A DNA stretch of 64,000 bases from Bordetella parapertussis (GCA_945882755.1 CAMCWS010000001.1:22163-86162), one strand, 5' to 3'; positions 14,395-23,462 are shown, numbered from the stretch's first letter. The notes: generated from the letters alone by a model not told the origin. Numbers and translations are program-made.

Positions 14395-16098
14395 ATGACT
14401 CCCATGAATCTATCCCATCCAGTGGACTTGCTTATCCGTCAGGCCTTGGTGTTTGATGGCAGCTTGTCAGAGCCTCAAATCAAAGATGTGGCGGTTCATC
14501 AGGGTCGAATCGTTGCAATAGAGAACCATTGTCAAGTTCAAGCCAAGCAAACCATCGATGCCAAGGGCTTGGCCTTGATGCCCGGCATCATCGACTCGCA
14601 TACCCATTTCGATGCCCAAATCACTTGGGACTCGTATGTGCGTCCGTCCCCCGCCATGGGCGTGACCACCGCCGTCATTGGCAATTGCGGCTTCACCATC
14701 GCGCCTTGTAGGCCGCAAGACCGCGAACTCACCATGCGCAACCTCACGCAGGTCGAGGGCATGTCGCTGGATGTGCTGCGCGATGGCATTGATTGGCGCT
14801 TTGAAACTTTTCCTGAGTACATGGCCATGCTCAAACGAAAAGGCTGCGCCATCAATATCGCGGCCTATGTTGGCCATTCCTCGGTTCGCACTTGGGTGAT
14901 GGGCGAGCAAGCGAATAAGCGTGAGGCCACGCCCGAAGAAATTGATGCCATGGCCAATATCGTCAAAGAAGCCATGGCCGCTGGCGCCGTGGGTTTTGCC
15001 ACCAGCACCAGTCCTGCGCACAACGGGGAGGGTGGTTATCCCATGCCCTCGCGTTTGGCCAGTGATGAAGAAATGATGCAACTTACCCTCGCCATGGCAA
15101 GCCACGGGCGAGGCGTTTACATGGTCACCAAAGGCGGACAAATGTCCATGTCGTTTTTACAGTCGCTGGCACAAACCAGCGGCAGGCCGGTGATGGTGGC
15201 GGCCTTGCTGCACAACAGCACCAACCCCCAAGCGGTCTTCAACGACATGGCCGCCATTGCCCAAGCCAACGCCCAAGGCATCCCCATGATTGGCCAAGTG
15301 TCATGCTGTCCCTTGACCATGGATTTCACCTTTGCCTCGGCTTACCCTGTCGAGGGCTTGGTGAGTTGGCGACCTGCCATGGGCCTGTCGCACGAGGCCC
15401 TGAAAGTTATCTTTGCTGATGCCTCATTTCGTCAAGCAGTCAAAGATGAGTTGTCCCAAACCGCCACGTTTCGTTTGTTCAACAATGAATGGGACAAGGT
15501 GCATGTGGTGCAAACTGCCTTGGCTGAGAACCAATCCTTCGAGCAAAAAAACGTCGCTGAATTGGCGCAAGCATCGCAGCAAGACCCCTTGGATTTCGCA
15601 TTGGATTTGGCGCTGAAAGAAGACCTGCAAACCGTCTTCACCGCTCAGTTGCTCAACAGCGACACCGAGGCGGTGGCCCGCTTGCTTAACGACCCGCACA
15701 GCTTGGTGTCGCTAAGCGACGCGGGTGCGCATTTGACCTTCTTCAATGATGCCGGTTTTGGCTTGCATCTGTTGGGTCACTGGGCCAGAGACCTTGGGCT
15801 GATGTCGATGACACAGGCCGTTCATAAGCTGACTGCGCAACCAGCGAAAGTCTTGGGCTTGAAAGACCGTGGACTGTTGCGGGTGGGCTTTGCTGCAGAC
15901 TTGATGCTGTTTGACCCAACAACCGTGGGTCGTGGCCCCAAGCACAGGGTGTTTGATTTGCCCGGCGGCGCCGCCCGTTTGAACACACTGGCCTGTGGCA
16001 TACATGGGGTTTGGGTCAATGGACAACTGATCGCCGACCAGCAGGGTTTGAAAGATCAAGCGGCACTTGCAGGTCAACTTTTGACGGAATTCAGCTAA
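14395..16098 (+). CDS. amidohydrolase 3 / N-acyl-D-amino-acid deacylase-like protein
   Basis: A 567-residue amidohydrolase-superfamily protein. Metal ligands H69 and H71 sit in IDSHTHFD, and the late Asp occurs in LSDAGAHLTFF. The GNCGFTIAP segment and overall length match D-aminoacylase and related dihydroorotase-like enzymes, which deacylate N-acyl-D-amino acids with one or two zinc ions. Two ATGs lie close together (14395 and 14404). No amino-acid racemase or transporter is adjacent, so the true substrate is open. It is 80 bases after the thiolase and may be in its own unit. Confidence 0.85.
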   Translation: MTPMNLSHPVDLLIRQALVFDGSLSEPQIKDVAVHQGRIVAIENHCQVQAKQTIDAKGLALMPGIIDSHTHFDAQITWDSYVRPSPAMGVTTAVIGNCGFTIAPCRPQDRELTMRNLTQVEGMSLDVLRDGIDWRFETFPEYMAMLKRKGCAINIAAYVGHSSVRTWVMGEQANKREATPEEIDAMANIVKEAMAAGAVGFATSTSPAHNGEGGYPMPSRLASDEEMMQLTLAMASHGRGVYMVTKGGQMSMSFLQSLAQTSGRPVMVAALLHNSTNPQAVFNDMAAIAQANAQGIPMIGQVSCCPLTMDFTFASAYPVEGLVSWRPAMGLSHEALKVIFADASFRQAVKDELSQTATFRLFNNEWDKVHVVQTALAENQSFEQKNVAELAQASQQDPLDFALDLALKEDLQTVFTAQLLNSDTEAVARLLNDPHSLVSLSDAGAHLTFFNDAGFGLHLLGHWARDLGLMSMTQAVHKLTAQPAKVLGLKDRGLLRVGFAADLMLFDPTTVGRGPKHRVFDLPGGAARLNTLACGIHGVWVNGQLIADQQGLKDQAALAGQLLTEFS

Positions 16099-16245
16099 AG
16101 CACATGGTTTGGCTCGCTTTTTCATGACAGATACGTCATTTTTCGTTTTTTATTGATGAATTTGATTGTTTCTAAGCACTTATTGGTTTAACTTTAGGCG
16201 TTTAGAGCCGATTCTCATACTGACACCTCTTAAAAATCTTCTGTT

Positions 16246-17082
16246 TTGCTTGCCAAAATCCATTATCCGCGAAGTGACACTGATAACCTTTCCTCTTTCC
16301 AAGAGGCGGTTGAGACTGCGACCCAAACTTTTTACGATGCTGTTTGTGAGCAAAAAAGTATCAAACATTTTTTGTTTGGTATTTCGGTAGAAAAGATTTA
16401 CGAGAACATGAAAATCCATGGGGACTTCGTTGTTCTGAAACCAGAAAAATACTACCGAGACACCATCTCGCAAACTGCGCCGCCTGGTTTGCAAGTCACG
16501 CCCAATCAGTTTGAAGACATTTATACCTGTCTGCGAGATGTGTTGAAGAAACAAAGATTTCTGAAAAAACAAATTTCCAAGGTGGCCAGTTACATCATTG
16601 AAAACATCGAAGAGACCCGTGCTTTGATTGCCGACTCGGAACCCAATATATTGCGTTCGCACGAAGTCAACAATGAATCTATTTGTGCCATGTTCAACAA
16701 ATCTCCCCGCGCAGAGGCCCGCATAGATCAACACAACGATGTCTACGTACCCTCAGGCTTTGATTACCCGTTTTGGACACGTGTGAACAAAGTTACCAAA
16801 GAAATTACCTTTGGCGCACAGGCCTTTCCCATCAGCTCCAGCGTGAACTCCATCGAAATTCACAACATCAGCGAACAGGCCAATGCAAAGCTGGGGAACT
16901 TCTTCATGGAAGTTGATAACCGAACTCGCCATGGCCCTATATTGTTTTCGCTGCACGCCATTAAATACCAAGATGCAGTTCCTAAACGCATGTTGCTCAG
17001 AGCCGCAAGAGAGTTCTCCAGCGCATTTGAAACCGCAATGAGCATGGATAAACACAAATACCTGAAATCAGCGCTGAACTGA
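16246..17082 (+). CDS. unrecognised protein, 278 residues
   Basis: I do not recognise this gene. The frame opens at a TTG at 16246 after an in-frame stop at 16231, with no clear Shine-Dalgarno; the first ATG is codon 54, so the start is uncertain. The first half is helical (SSFQEAVETATQTFYDAV, then a segment around KKQRFLKKQISKVASYIIENIEETRAL). The second half is mixed, with YVPSGFDYPFWTRVNKVTKE and a short domain near SLHAIKYQDAVPKRMLLRAAREF that looks beta-alpha. No signal peptide or membrane helix is seen. Base composition is AT-richer than the neighbours, hinting at acquisition. It stands alone between an amidohydrolase and a convergent esterase. Confidence 0.6.
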   Translation: MLAKIHYPRSDTDNLSSFQEAVETATQTFYDAVCEQKSIKHFLFGISVEKIYENMKIHGDFVVLKPEKYYRDTISQTAPPGLQVTPNQFEDIYTCLRDVLKKQRFLKKQISKVASYIIENIEETRALIADSEPNILRSHEVNNESICAMFNKSPRAEARIDQHNDVYVPSGFDYPFWTRVNKVTKEITFGAQAFPISSSVNSIEIHNISEQANAKLGNFFMEVDNRTRHGPILFSLHAIKYQDAVPKRMLLRAAREFSSAFETAMSMDKHKYLKSALN

Positions 17083-17117
17083 TTTTCTATGCGCTATCTT
17101 GTGTTCGTGTACAGCCC

Positions 17118-17741
17118 TCACAGCCCCAAGTAGGCTTTCACCACCGGAAAGTGCTGCTCGAAATCGGATATGCCATGGTCTGAGCCTTCAATCAGATGAA
17201 GTTGGGCGAATGGGTACCTGGCTACCATTTCTTTCCAACTCAGTACCTCATCACCAGTGGCCACCACGTTCAACAGTTGTGTGGGGTCTGGCAAAGCGCT
17301 GACATCTTTCGAGGCTTGCCCTACATACAAAGCTTTGAGTTCATCGATGTAGTGCGGCTCAAACACCACCGCTTCATCGGGGTTGTGCCACGCGGTTTGT
17401 GTGCCTATAGAGCCCACCAAGTCTCTGGCGGGATGCACCGCAGGGTTGAGCAGCACCGTTTTGCAGTGCATCACCGCTCCCAGCCACGTGGCGTAAAACC
17501 CACCTAGCGATGAGCCCATCACTGCCATGCTGGCTTTGGGCCAAGTGTGAACCGCGTTGCGTAAAAGTTCAGAGGCTGCTTGCGGCGAGGCAGGCAGTTG
17601 TGGGCAGAACCACTGCACATCAGGACGGTGTTGTTTCAGCCACTTCGCTATGAATTGCGCTTTGTACGATTGTGGACTTGAGCGAAAGCCATGGGCATAC
17701 ACCACATGGGTGATGGCAGCTACGTCAGAGGTAGCTGGCAT
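17118..17741 (-). CDS. YqiA/UPF0227-like alpha/beta-hydrolase esterase
   Basis: A 207-residue serine hydrolase from the ATG at 17741. VVYAHGFRSSPQSYKA is the oxyanion loop, MGSSLGGFYA is the nucleophile elbow with Ser, and the late HLIEGSDHGISDF carries the catalytic His. The layout and size match the YqiA family of small cytoplasmic esterases. The upstream in-frame start at 17852 would overlap the solute-binding protein far more and is not preferred. It overlaps that gene by 17 bases and closes the long leftward run. Confidence 0.85.
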   Translation of the reverse strand: MPATSDVAAITHVVYAHGFRSSPQSYKAQFIAKWLKQHRPDVQWFCPQLPASPQAASELLRNAVHTWPKASMAVMGSSLGGFYATWLGAVMHCKTVLLNPAVHPARDLVGSIGTQTAWHNPDEAVVFEPHYIDELKALYVGQASKDVSALPDPTQLLNVVATGDEVLSWKEMVARYPFAQLHLIEGSDHGISDFEQHFPVVKAYLGL

Positions 17742-18720
17742 CAAAAAATCGCTCCATCTGGAAGGGGGTACCAGCTGGCAATTGTTCGGTGTCGAGCAAT
17801 GCCTCAAAAACCGCTTTGGCCGCAGGTGGGTGAACCCGTGTACCAGGAGCAAACATGTTCATATGTAAAGCTTGGTCAATGGCTCGGGCGGCATAAGCGG
17901 GGGTGGTTCGCAACTCTTGCGCAAGCAATGGATCAAACGCATGAGGTGTCGCCATGAATTGCAGTTGGGCCGCATTCAAAGTGGCCAAGAAGGTTTTCAA
18001 TGATTGGGCGTGTTGTTGTGCCCAGCGCTGATGCACATTCACCGAGGTAAATAGCCACTCAGGAAACAGCGCAGAAATCGCGCCTAGATTTTTGTAGCCA
18101 GCATCCTCTGCGACATAACTCAAAGGGAAAGGTTGAAAACCCACATCAATCGAACCGTCTTGCAAATGCTTCCAACGTGTAGGGGCACCACCGACGGCTA
18201 CCACGGTGTATTGATCTTTGTTCAGGCCTATGGACTCGGCATAACGTTTGACCAGATAGGCCGTTCCCTCTTTGAGAGACAGCACGCCAAACTTTGCGCC
18301 AACCAAGTCGTGGGTTGATTGAAGAGGGGGTCTGGCAATGATTTGGTGCGGTAACTTTTCGGCGTTTCCTGCCACCATGCGCAAAGGCCCACCTTGGTAG
18401 GCATCCACCATGACGGACTCGGGGGTAGAGACAGCGATATCGATCTCACCCTTAAGCAAGGCCTCCGTGATGCGTTCAGCATTGTCAAACACCGACAAGG
18501 TAACGCTGAGTCCCTCACGCTCAAACAGTTTGAGCGAAAGCGCAGCCCACAAGGGGGCATAAAACACCGTGCGGGAAATGATGGCCACCCGCAAGACGGG
18601 GCGTGAGGGGCTAGTCTGCCCCCAACTTGGCTGGATGTGATGGCCAAACGCCACTGCGCCCAACAGCGCCAGGGTGGAGCGGCGTGACGGCGGCTTGTTC
18701 AATTGGCCCTGGCAACCCAA
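17725..18720 (-). CDS. Tat-exported ABC-type substrate-binding protein (NMT1/SsuA-like)
   Basis: A 331-residue periplasmic binding protein. The N-terminus has SRRSTLALLGAVAFG, a twin-arginine signal, so export of the folded protein by Tat is likely. The mature part begins RPVLRVAIISRTVFYAPLWAA and continues with GEIDIAVSTPESVMVDA, typical of the NMT1/SsuA/ThiY-like fold that binds small organic compounds such as sulfonates, thiamine precursors or aromatic acids. No permease or ATPase lies beside it. It overlaps the upstream cupin by 22 bases and belongs to the CoA-ester catabolic run, so its ligand may be the precursor of that pathway. Confidence 0.85.
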   Translation of the reverse strand: MGCQGQLNKPPSRRSTLALLGAVAFGHHIQPSWGQTSPSRPVLRVAIISRTVFYAPLWAALSLKLFEREGLSVTLSVFDNAERITEALLKGEIDIAVSTPESVMVDAYQGGPLRMVAGNAEKLPHQIIARPPLQSTHDLVGAKFGVLSLKEGTAYLVKRYAESIGLNKDQYTVVAVGGAPTRWKHLQDGSIDVGFQPFPLSYVAEDAGYKNLGAISALFPEWLFTSVNVHQRWAQQHAQSLKTFLATLNAAQLQFMATPHAFDPLLAQELRTTPAYAARAIDQALHMNMFAPGTRVHPPAAKAVFEALLDTEQLPAGTPFQMERFFDASYL

Positions 18721-18977
18721 ACGGTTGCGCCTTCTGAGCCATACAGCTCAGCATGTTCAATGTTGCGGGCCAAGCGGAAATAGTCACCCGCTTTGAGGTG
18801 CGTGACCTTGTCACCCACCGTCAACCAATATTCGCCACGTTTTACATAAGCGCTGACATCAAAGGGGTGGGTATGCGTGTCGATTTTTAAATCAGACGCC
18901 CACTCTCGAACCAAAATTTCATCAAAACCTTCATCAAGGGACTGAGCGGTGAAGGACTCTAAGGTGGGTGTGGTCAT
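18699..18977 (-). CDS. small cupin-domain protein
   Basis: A 92-residue single cupin barrel. The metal-binding motif I appears as IDTHTHPFDVSAYVKRGEYW, and the second motif region is around LKAGDYFRLARNIEHAELYG. Small cupins act as sensors, isomerases or dioxygenases; which one is not visible. The start overlaps the stop of the FAH-family gene by 4 bases (ATGA), so it is in the same operon. Confidence 0.85.
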   Translation of the reverse strand: MTTPTLESFTAQSLDEGFDEILVREWASDLKIDTHTHPFDVSAYVKRGEYWLTVGDKVTHLKAGDYFRLARNIEHAELYGSEGATVWVARAN

Positions 18978-19681
18978 GGGCTTACCTTTACAGAAATGGA
19001 TGAAAGTCCTTGTATGAACCCCTGCATGGTGTCACCAGTTTTCACAGGCCCCACGCCATCGGGGGTGCCACTGAAAATCAGGTCACCTGGGTGCAATTCA
19101 AACAAGGTGGAGAGGTTTGCAATGGTCTCGTTCACAGACCAAATCAGATGGGTGATGTCGCTTTTTTGCTTCACCTCGTTGTTAACTTTGAGAGAGATTT
19201 CACCTGAGTTGATTTCGCCGGTGTCAGACTTTAAATGCAATACGCCAATCGGGGCGGCGTAATCAAAGGCCTTGCCAATTTCCCAAGGGCGTCCTTGTTC
19301 ACGCATTTTGATTTGCAAATCTCGGCGGGTCATGTCCAAACCCACGGCGTAGCCAAAAATATACTCGCTGGCTTGCGCAATAGGAATGCTTTTTCCCGCC
19401 TTGCCAATCGCCACCACCAACTCAATTTCATAGTGGAAGTTGCTGGTCAAGGTGGGGTAGGGGATAGATACCATGGTGTTTGCAGGTACCGCCACCACCG
19501 ATTGCGCATCATTGGCTTTGCAAAAAAAGAAGGGCGGTTCGCGGTCGGGGTCAAAACCCATTTCTCTGGCATGGGCTGCGTAGTTTCTGCCAACGCAGTA
19601 CACACGTCGAACTGGAAATGTTTCAGACTTGCCGGCGATGGGCAAACCCACCACCGTATGAGGAGGGAAGATGTAATTCAT
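18974..19681 (-). CDS. fumarylacetoacetate hydrolase (FAH) family protein
   Basis: A 235-residue FAH-fold enzyme from the ATG at 19681, directly after the MaoC stop at 19684. VYCVGRNYAAHAREMG opens the fold. HYEIELVVAIGKAGK holds the metal-binding E-x-E/D pattern, and FSGTPDGVGPVKTGD is the C-terminal family signature. Such enzymes cleave or decarboxylate 2-oxo acids, for example acylpyruvases or 2-hydroxyhepta-dienedioate isomerases. An in-frame start at 19729 would overlap MaoC. Neighbours handle CoA thioesters, suggesting breakdown of an organic acid to central metabolites. Confidence 0.9.
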   Translation of the reverse strand: MNYIFPPHTVVGLPIAGKSETFPVRRVYCVGRNYAAHAREMGFDPDREPPFFFCKANDAQSVVAVPANTMVSIPYPTLTSNFHYEIELVVAIGKAGKSIPIAQASEYIFGYAVGLDMTRRDLQIKMREQGRPWEIGKAFDYAAPIGVLHLKSDTGEINSGEISLKVNNEVKQKSDITHLIWSVNETIANLSTLFELHPGDLIFSGTPDGVGPVKTGDTMQGFIQGLSSISVKVSP

Positions 19682-19683
19682 GG

Positions 19684-20145
19684 TCAGGCAGGTAGAGGGG
19701 TTTTCAGCATCAAAGCCGAGCGTTTGCAAGATGCAATCAATTCATTGTGTTGGTTGTAGCCTCGGTGGGCAAAAATCACAATGCCATTGCGTGGGCGAGA
19801 TTGGCTTTCACGCAATTCAAGTACCTCGGTTTCCACCCGTACGGTGTCGCCGTGGAACAAGGGCTTTGGAAACCTCACCTCGTCCCAGCCCAAATTAGCC
19901 ACTGTGGTGCCCAAGGTGGTGTCGCCAACGGACACACCCACAATCAAACCCAAGGTGAACACACTGTTGACAATGCGTTGCCCGAACTCGGTGTGGTGTT
20001 TGCAATACTCTTCATCGAGGTGCAAGGCTGCGGGGTTGTGTGTGAGGGCGGAAAACATCACATTGTCCATTTCAGACACGGTACGACGAATAGCGTGTTG
20101 AAACACCTGTCCGACGTAAAACGCTTCAAAGTACAAACCAGCCAT
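19684..20145 (-). CDS. MaoC-family hot-dog dehydratase
   Basis: A 153-residue hot-dog fold protein, the size of mesaconyl-CoA or (R)-specific enoyl-CoA hydratases. Key segments are HAIRRTVSEMDNVMFSALTHNPAALHLDEEYCK with the Asn-His active site pattern, and VSVGDTTLGTTVANLG. It overlaps the CoA-ester lyase stop by one base (TGATG). A MaoC dehydratase beside a citrate-lyase-like CoA-ester lyase is the arrangement of mesaconyl-CoA hydratase with malyl/citramalyl-CoA lyase, so the pair may interconvert mesaconyl-CoA, methylmalyl-CoA and glyoxylate plus propionyl-CoA. This is inferred from context. Confidence 0.9.
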   Translation of the reverse strand: MAGLYFEAFYVGQVFQHAIRRTVSEMDNVMFSALTHNPAALHLDEEYCKHHTEFGQRIVNSVFTLGLIVGVSVGDTTLGTTVANLGWDEVRFPKPLFHGDTVRVETEVLELRESQSRPRNGIVIFAHRGYNQHNELIASCKRSALMLKTPLPA

Positions 20146-21020
20146 CAGTGTTTCCTAGAAAGTTGCAGCAAGCGCAAGGCTTGGGTGAGGTGGGGTTTAT
20201 CCACCATCTTGCCATCGAGTTGCACCGCACCAGCGCCTTGCGCCTGTGCAAACGCGTCCACAATGCGTTGCGCATGGCTGAGGTCGTTTGCTGAGGGCGT
20301 GAAGCCTTGGTTGATGACCTCCACTTGGTCGGGGTGTATAGCCAGCTTGCCACTGAAGCCTTCTCTGCGAGCGTTGTGCACATCAGCAGCCAAGGCTTTC
20401 ATGTCTTTGAAATCCACCGACAAAGTATCGATAGCCTGAATTTGCGCATGGGCCGAGGCCAATAAGCACAGTGAACGGGCAAGCTTATAAGTAAAAGTGA
20501 ATTCGCCTGAGGCATCGCGGTTGGAGGTGGCACCCACGGCGGTTGCTAAATCTTCTGCGCCCCATGTCAAGCCTTGCAAGCGGGGCGTGGCACCGGCATA
20601 TGACTGCAAATCGAACAAGGCACCCGGCACTTCGGTGGCCACAGGGATGATGCGTGTCGAGCCGAGCGCCAAGCCCTCACGCACTTCCAACGCAGACAAG
20701 CAATGGTCGAGCTGCTGCGCATCTTTGGCGTTCAAGGGCTTTGGCAGCATGATGCCGTCGGGTTTGCCAGCCATCACCGCCACCAAATCGTGCAAAGCCA
20801 AAGGGGTTTGCAAAGGGTTGATGCGAACCCACAGTTGTTGCTTTCGGTTGCTGTGAGTCTTTAGGAATTCGGCCACCATGCTTCGCGCAATCGCGGTTCG
20901 ATCAGGCGACACCGAATCCTCCAAATCCAAAATCAAGGCATCGGCTGAAGTACTGATGGACTTAGCGAGTTTTTTCTCGCTGTCGCCAGGGACAAAAAGC
21001 AGTGAACGAAGCATGTGCAT
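20145..21020 (-). CDS. HpcH/HpaI-type CoA-ester lyase (citrate lyase beta-like)
   Basis: A 291-residue TIM-barrel enzyme. RSLLFVPGDSEKKLAKS is the hallmark opening. ADALILDLEDSVSPD gives acidic metal ligands, LWVRINPLQTP holds the conserved Arg, and TWGAEDLATAVG a further acidic ligand. The family includes malyl-CoA/citramalyl-CoA lyases and CitE. It cleaves a hydroxyacyl-CoA to acetyl- or propionyl-CoA plus an oxo acid. It begins the MaoC-FAH-cupin-binding-protein block. A 72-base gap separates it from the MpaB gene upstream. Confidence 0.9.
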   Translation of the reverse strand: MHMLRSLLFVPGDSEKKLAKSISTSADALILDLEDSVSPDRTAIARSMVAEFLKTHSNRKQQLWVRINPLQTPLALHDLVAVMAGKPDGIMLPKPLNAKDAQQLDHCLSALEVREGLALGSTRIIPVATEVPGALFDLQSYAGATPRLQGLTWGAEDLATAVGATSNRDASGEFTFTYKLARSLCLLASAHAQIQAIDTLSVDFKDMKALAADVHNARREGFSGKLAIHPDQVEVINQGFTPSANDLSHAQRIVDAFAQAQGAGAVQLDGKMVDKPHLTQALRLLQLSRKH

Positions 21021-21092
21021 AAAAGTTCAGTTGAAAGTGGGTGCGGGGTTGTTGGTTAGCCTAGAGCTTAGCTCAGCAGGTCGCGGAAACAC

Positions 21093-22043
21093 TCAGCGAT
21101 GGAGCGCCATTCGTTGACGCGAAAAGGCAGCGACACCTTCTTCTTCCAATGCGGCTTGAAGTGGTAAGCCCGCAAGGCGCAACGCATGGCGTACAGCTTG
21201 TTTTTGCAAAGGGCTCGAAGGTGTTCGTCCCAGCATGGCCAAGGCCCAATCAGGAAGCTCATCAAATGCGGCTTGAATCACCAACTTGATCAGAGGGCGA
21301 TCCCAAAGGCTTGAGGGGTAGTTTTCAATCACCTTGATGATCTCTGCGGTGCGGTGATCGAACCGCAAGTCAGGCAAAAAGCCAAGCAATGCTTCTTCGC
21401 TGGCTTGCTTGGTTTGAGGTAAATCTTCTATGCCTAGGTGCTTGCCAATCAAGGTCATTTCAGCCAAGTAGCTGTCTTCTTCTGAAGGGTCAAGCGGGTT
21501 GAGTGAGAAACTTTGGTAAGCCCTTAAAAAGCTGGTCACCTCGCCCAAGTGAACCCATCGAAGCAACTCGGGTTCATTGGCCACATAGGCCGAGCCGTCG
21601 GGCATAGAGCCCCGCACATTGGCGTGAATTTGGTTGACCCGTTCTATGGACTTCAAGGCCAACTCGCTAGGGCCATAGGTGGTGATAGCGACAAAGTAGG
21701 CGGTTCGACCTAATCGGGCTTTGAGGTCATGGCGAAAATTGGAATGGTCCCAGACCGCTGCCAAGGCCCTTGGGTGCAAGGCTTGCAGCATCAGTGACGA
21801 CAAGCCCCCAACCATCATGCCGATGAAATGCGCATGGACCCGCCAAGGCATGGAGGCAGGCCCAAGTAAACCGGGGTCACCCAAAGGCTGTTTAAAGTTG
21901 TCGAGGGACTGGGTTGAACCCGTCATCTGTCGGATGTGTTGACCGATCAAATGACGGACAGGCTGGGGGATTGTGAAAGCCGACCGCAAACGGCACGCAG
22001 GGGCGCTCTTATTAGGGGGTAGCGACCAACTGAACATGTTCAA
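21093..22043 (-). CDS. oxygenase MpaB family (DUF2236) protein
   Basis: A 316-residue all-helical protein of the DUF2236 family (rubber oxygenase Lcp / MpaB). Conserved features are HFIGMMVGGLSSLMLQALHPRALAAVWDHS, AYFVAITTYG and RVNQIHANVRG with family His residues. In characterised members a haem b is bound by His and the protein cleaves double bonds oxidatively, but most bacterial members are unstudied. Its start overlaps the ion-channel gene stop by 4 bases, so the two are probably co-transcribed. No signal peptide is seen. Confidence 0.85.
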   Translation of the reverse strand: MNMFSWSLPPNKSAPACRLRSAFTIPQPVRHLIGQHIRQMTGSTQSLDNFKQPLGDPGLLGPASMPWRVHAHFIGMMVGGLSSLMLQALHPRALAAVWDHSNFRHDLKARLGRTAYFVAITTYGPSELALKSIERVNQIHANVRGSMPDGSAYVANEPELLRWVHLGEVTSFLRAYQSFSLNPLDPSEEDSYLAEMTLIGKHLGIEDLPQTKQASEEALLGFLPDLRFDHRTAEIIKVIENYPSSLWDRPLIKLVIQAAFDELPDWALAMLGRTPSSPLQKQAVRHALRLAGLPLQAALEEEGVAAFSRQRMALHR

Positions 22044-22873
22044 GTCAGAGGAGGAGACTGCTCAGGTTTTTTCTCAAGCAACTGACGCAATTCGCTGAGT
22101 TCGCGGTGAACCGTACGCAACTCGTGCTCGATGGCGTTAAATTGTGCGTGGTCCTTTCGGTCTTGTTCTTTATCCGCGGTTATGGAGTCGACGATGACCG
22201 CGATGAACAGGTTGAAGACGATGAAAGTGGCAACGAGAATAAAAAGAACAAAAAATATCCATGCATAAGGGAACACCTCCATGATGGGTCTGGCCAATTC
22301 TTGTGACCAACCCTCCAAGGTCATGATTTGAAACAAGGTAAATGCACTTGACCCCAAGTCGCCAAACCATTGTGGGAAATCATCCTGAAAGAGATTGGTC
22401 GCAATCACTGCGGCTACATAAAAAATAATAAAAATCAAGCCAAAGACTGAGCCCAGTCCTGGTAATGCACTCAGCAAACCGCCAACCACTTTGCGCATGC
22501 TTTCGACTTTATTGATAAGTCGCAGCACCCGCAAAACCCTTAAAGCTCTCAACACAGATAAAGACCCAGAAGCGGGAATCAGCGCAATGCCGACAACAAT
22601 GAAGTCGAAGACACACCAAGGGTCTTTGAAATAAGCCAGACCTCTGGCGGTGATAAGAATCACGATTTCAGCAATGAAAATCCACAAAATTACATGGTCT
22701 AGAAAAAGCAGATGAGACCCCATGCTTTTCATGATTTCTTTGTCGGTCTCTAAACCGAGAATCACTGCATTGAGGAGTATGAGAAAAACCAAAAAATTTT
22801 GAACCCATGGGTTAGCCATGAAAGATTCAATTCGATTTTTCCAAGGACTGCTCGAGCGGTAGTCGTCATTCAT
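22040..22873 (-). CDS. voltage-gated cation channel, BacNav (NaChBac) type
   Basis: A 277-residue single-domain six-helix channel. S4 has arginines every third residue at R109, R112, R115 and R118 (LRALRVLRVLRL). The pore loop has TLEGWS at 185-190, close to the TLESWS filter of NaChBac/NavAb. The glutamate in that position selects sodium. S6 contains VFNLFIAVIVDS. The C-terminal 45 residues are charged and helical (KEQDRKDHAQFNAIEHELRT onward), fitting the tetrameric coiled coil of this family. It would assemble as a homotetramer in the inner membrane. It heads the run toward MpaB. Confidence 0.92.
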   Translation of the reverse strand: MNDDYRSSSPWKNRIESFMANPWVQNFLVFLILLNAVILGLETDKEIMKSMGSHLLFLDHVILWIFIAEIVILITARGLAYFKDPWCVFDFIVVGIALIPASGSLSVLRALRVLRVLRLINKVESMRKVVGGLLSALPGLGSVFGLIFIIFYVAAVIATNLFQDDFPQWFGDLGSSAFTLFQIMTLEGWSQELARPIMEVFPYAWIFFVLFILVATFIVFNLFIAVIVDSITADKEQDRKDHAQFNAIEHELRTVHRELSELRQLLEKKPEQSPPLT

Positions 22874-22937
22874 ACAACTGCATCCGTTTTTTTAAAGATG
22901 CAGACTTTAGCGCATAGCCCCAGTGGCTAATGTTTGC

Positions 22938-23462
22938 TTAGGCGGCCAAAGAATTGGCTAGCGTGAACACCGAATTGGGCCCTGTAGGCAATTTAGGCAA
23001 TTGAAGCGGTTTAAATTTCCTCGGATCGAGTTTGGCAGAGGCCGTCGACATGGGCACACCGCCCCAAGCATCATCGGGTACTTGGTTCATCACATCGGCC
23101 AAACTCAAACCCTTTAAGTGGTTTTCCCAAAAACTTTTCATCAAATGAGAAATCACATCTTTGCTCATCTCGCCTTGGTCTTCGCGGCTGCGTTGTTTGG
23201 TTTGCTCTTGAAAATCAAAATGTTTGACCAGGTCAAGCAGCATCAATTCAGAGGGTTTGCTTTGCGTGCAATAACCACCACCTGGACCACGGTAAGACAC
23301 CACAAAACCCTGCTTCTTGAGTTGCGCGAACAAGGACTCTAAATAAGACACCGATAAGCCCAGTCGCTTGCTCACGAGATCGGTGGTGACTGGCCCATTG
23401 TCTTGGTGCTTGCATACCCACAACATGGTGTTGACCGCGTTTTGTGTCAGTTTAGAAAACAT
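22938..23462 (-). CDS. Rrf2-family transcriptional regulator
   Basis: A 174-residue winged-helix regulator from the ATG at 23462 with GGAG upstream; the in-frame start at 23501 is less likely. The N-terminal MFSKLTQNAVNTMLW and the HTH around TTDLVSKRLGLSVSYLESLFAQLKKQG match Rrf2 proteins, and SYRGPGGGYCTQ is the wing. Only two Cys are present in the N-terminal part (VCKHQ and GYCTQ), so the three-Cys iron-sulfur motif of IscR/NsrR is absent. The C-terminal 80 residues form an unusual extension. It is divergent from a MerR gene, with inverted TTCAAGC/GCTTGAA elements between them. Confidence 0.85.
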   Translation of the reverse strand: MFSKLTQNAVNTMLWVCKHQDNGPVTTDLVSKRLGLSVSYLESLFAQLKKQGFVVSYRGPGGGYCTQSKPSELMLLDLVKHFDFQEQTKQRSREDQGEMSKDVISHLMKSFWENHLKGLSLADVMNQVPDDAWGGVPMSTASAKLDPRKFKPLQLPKLPTGPNSVFTLANSLAA

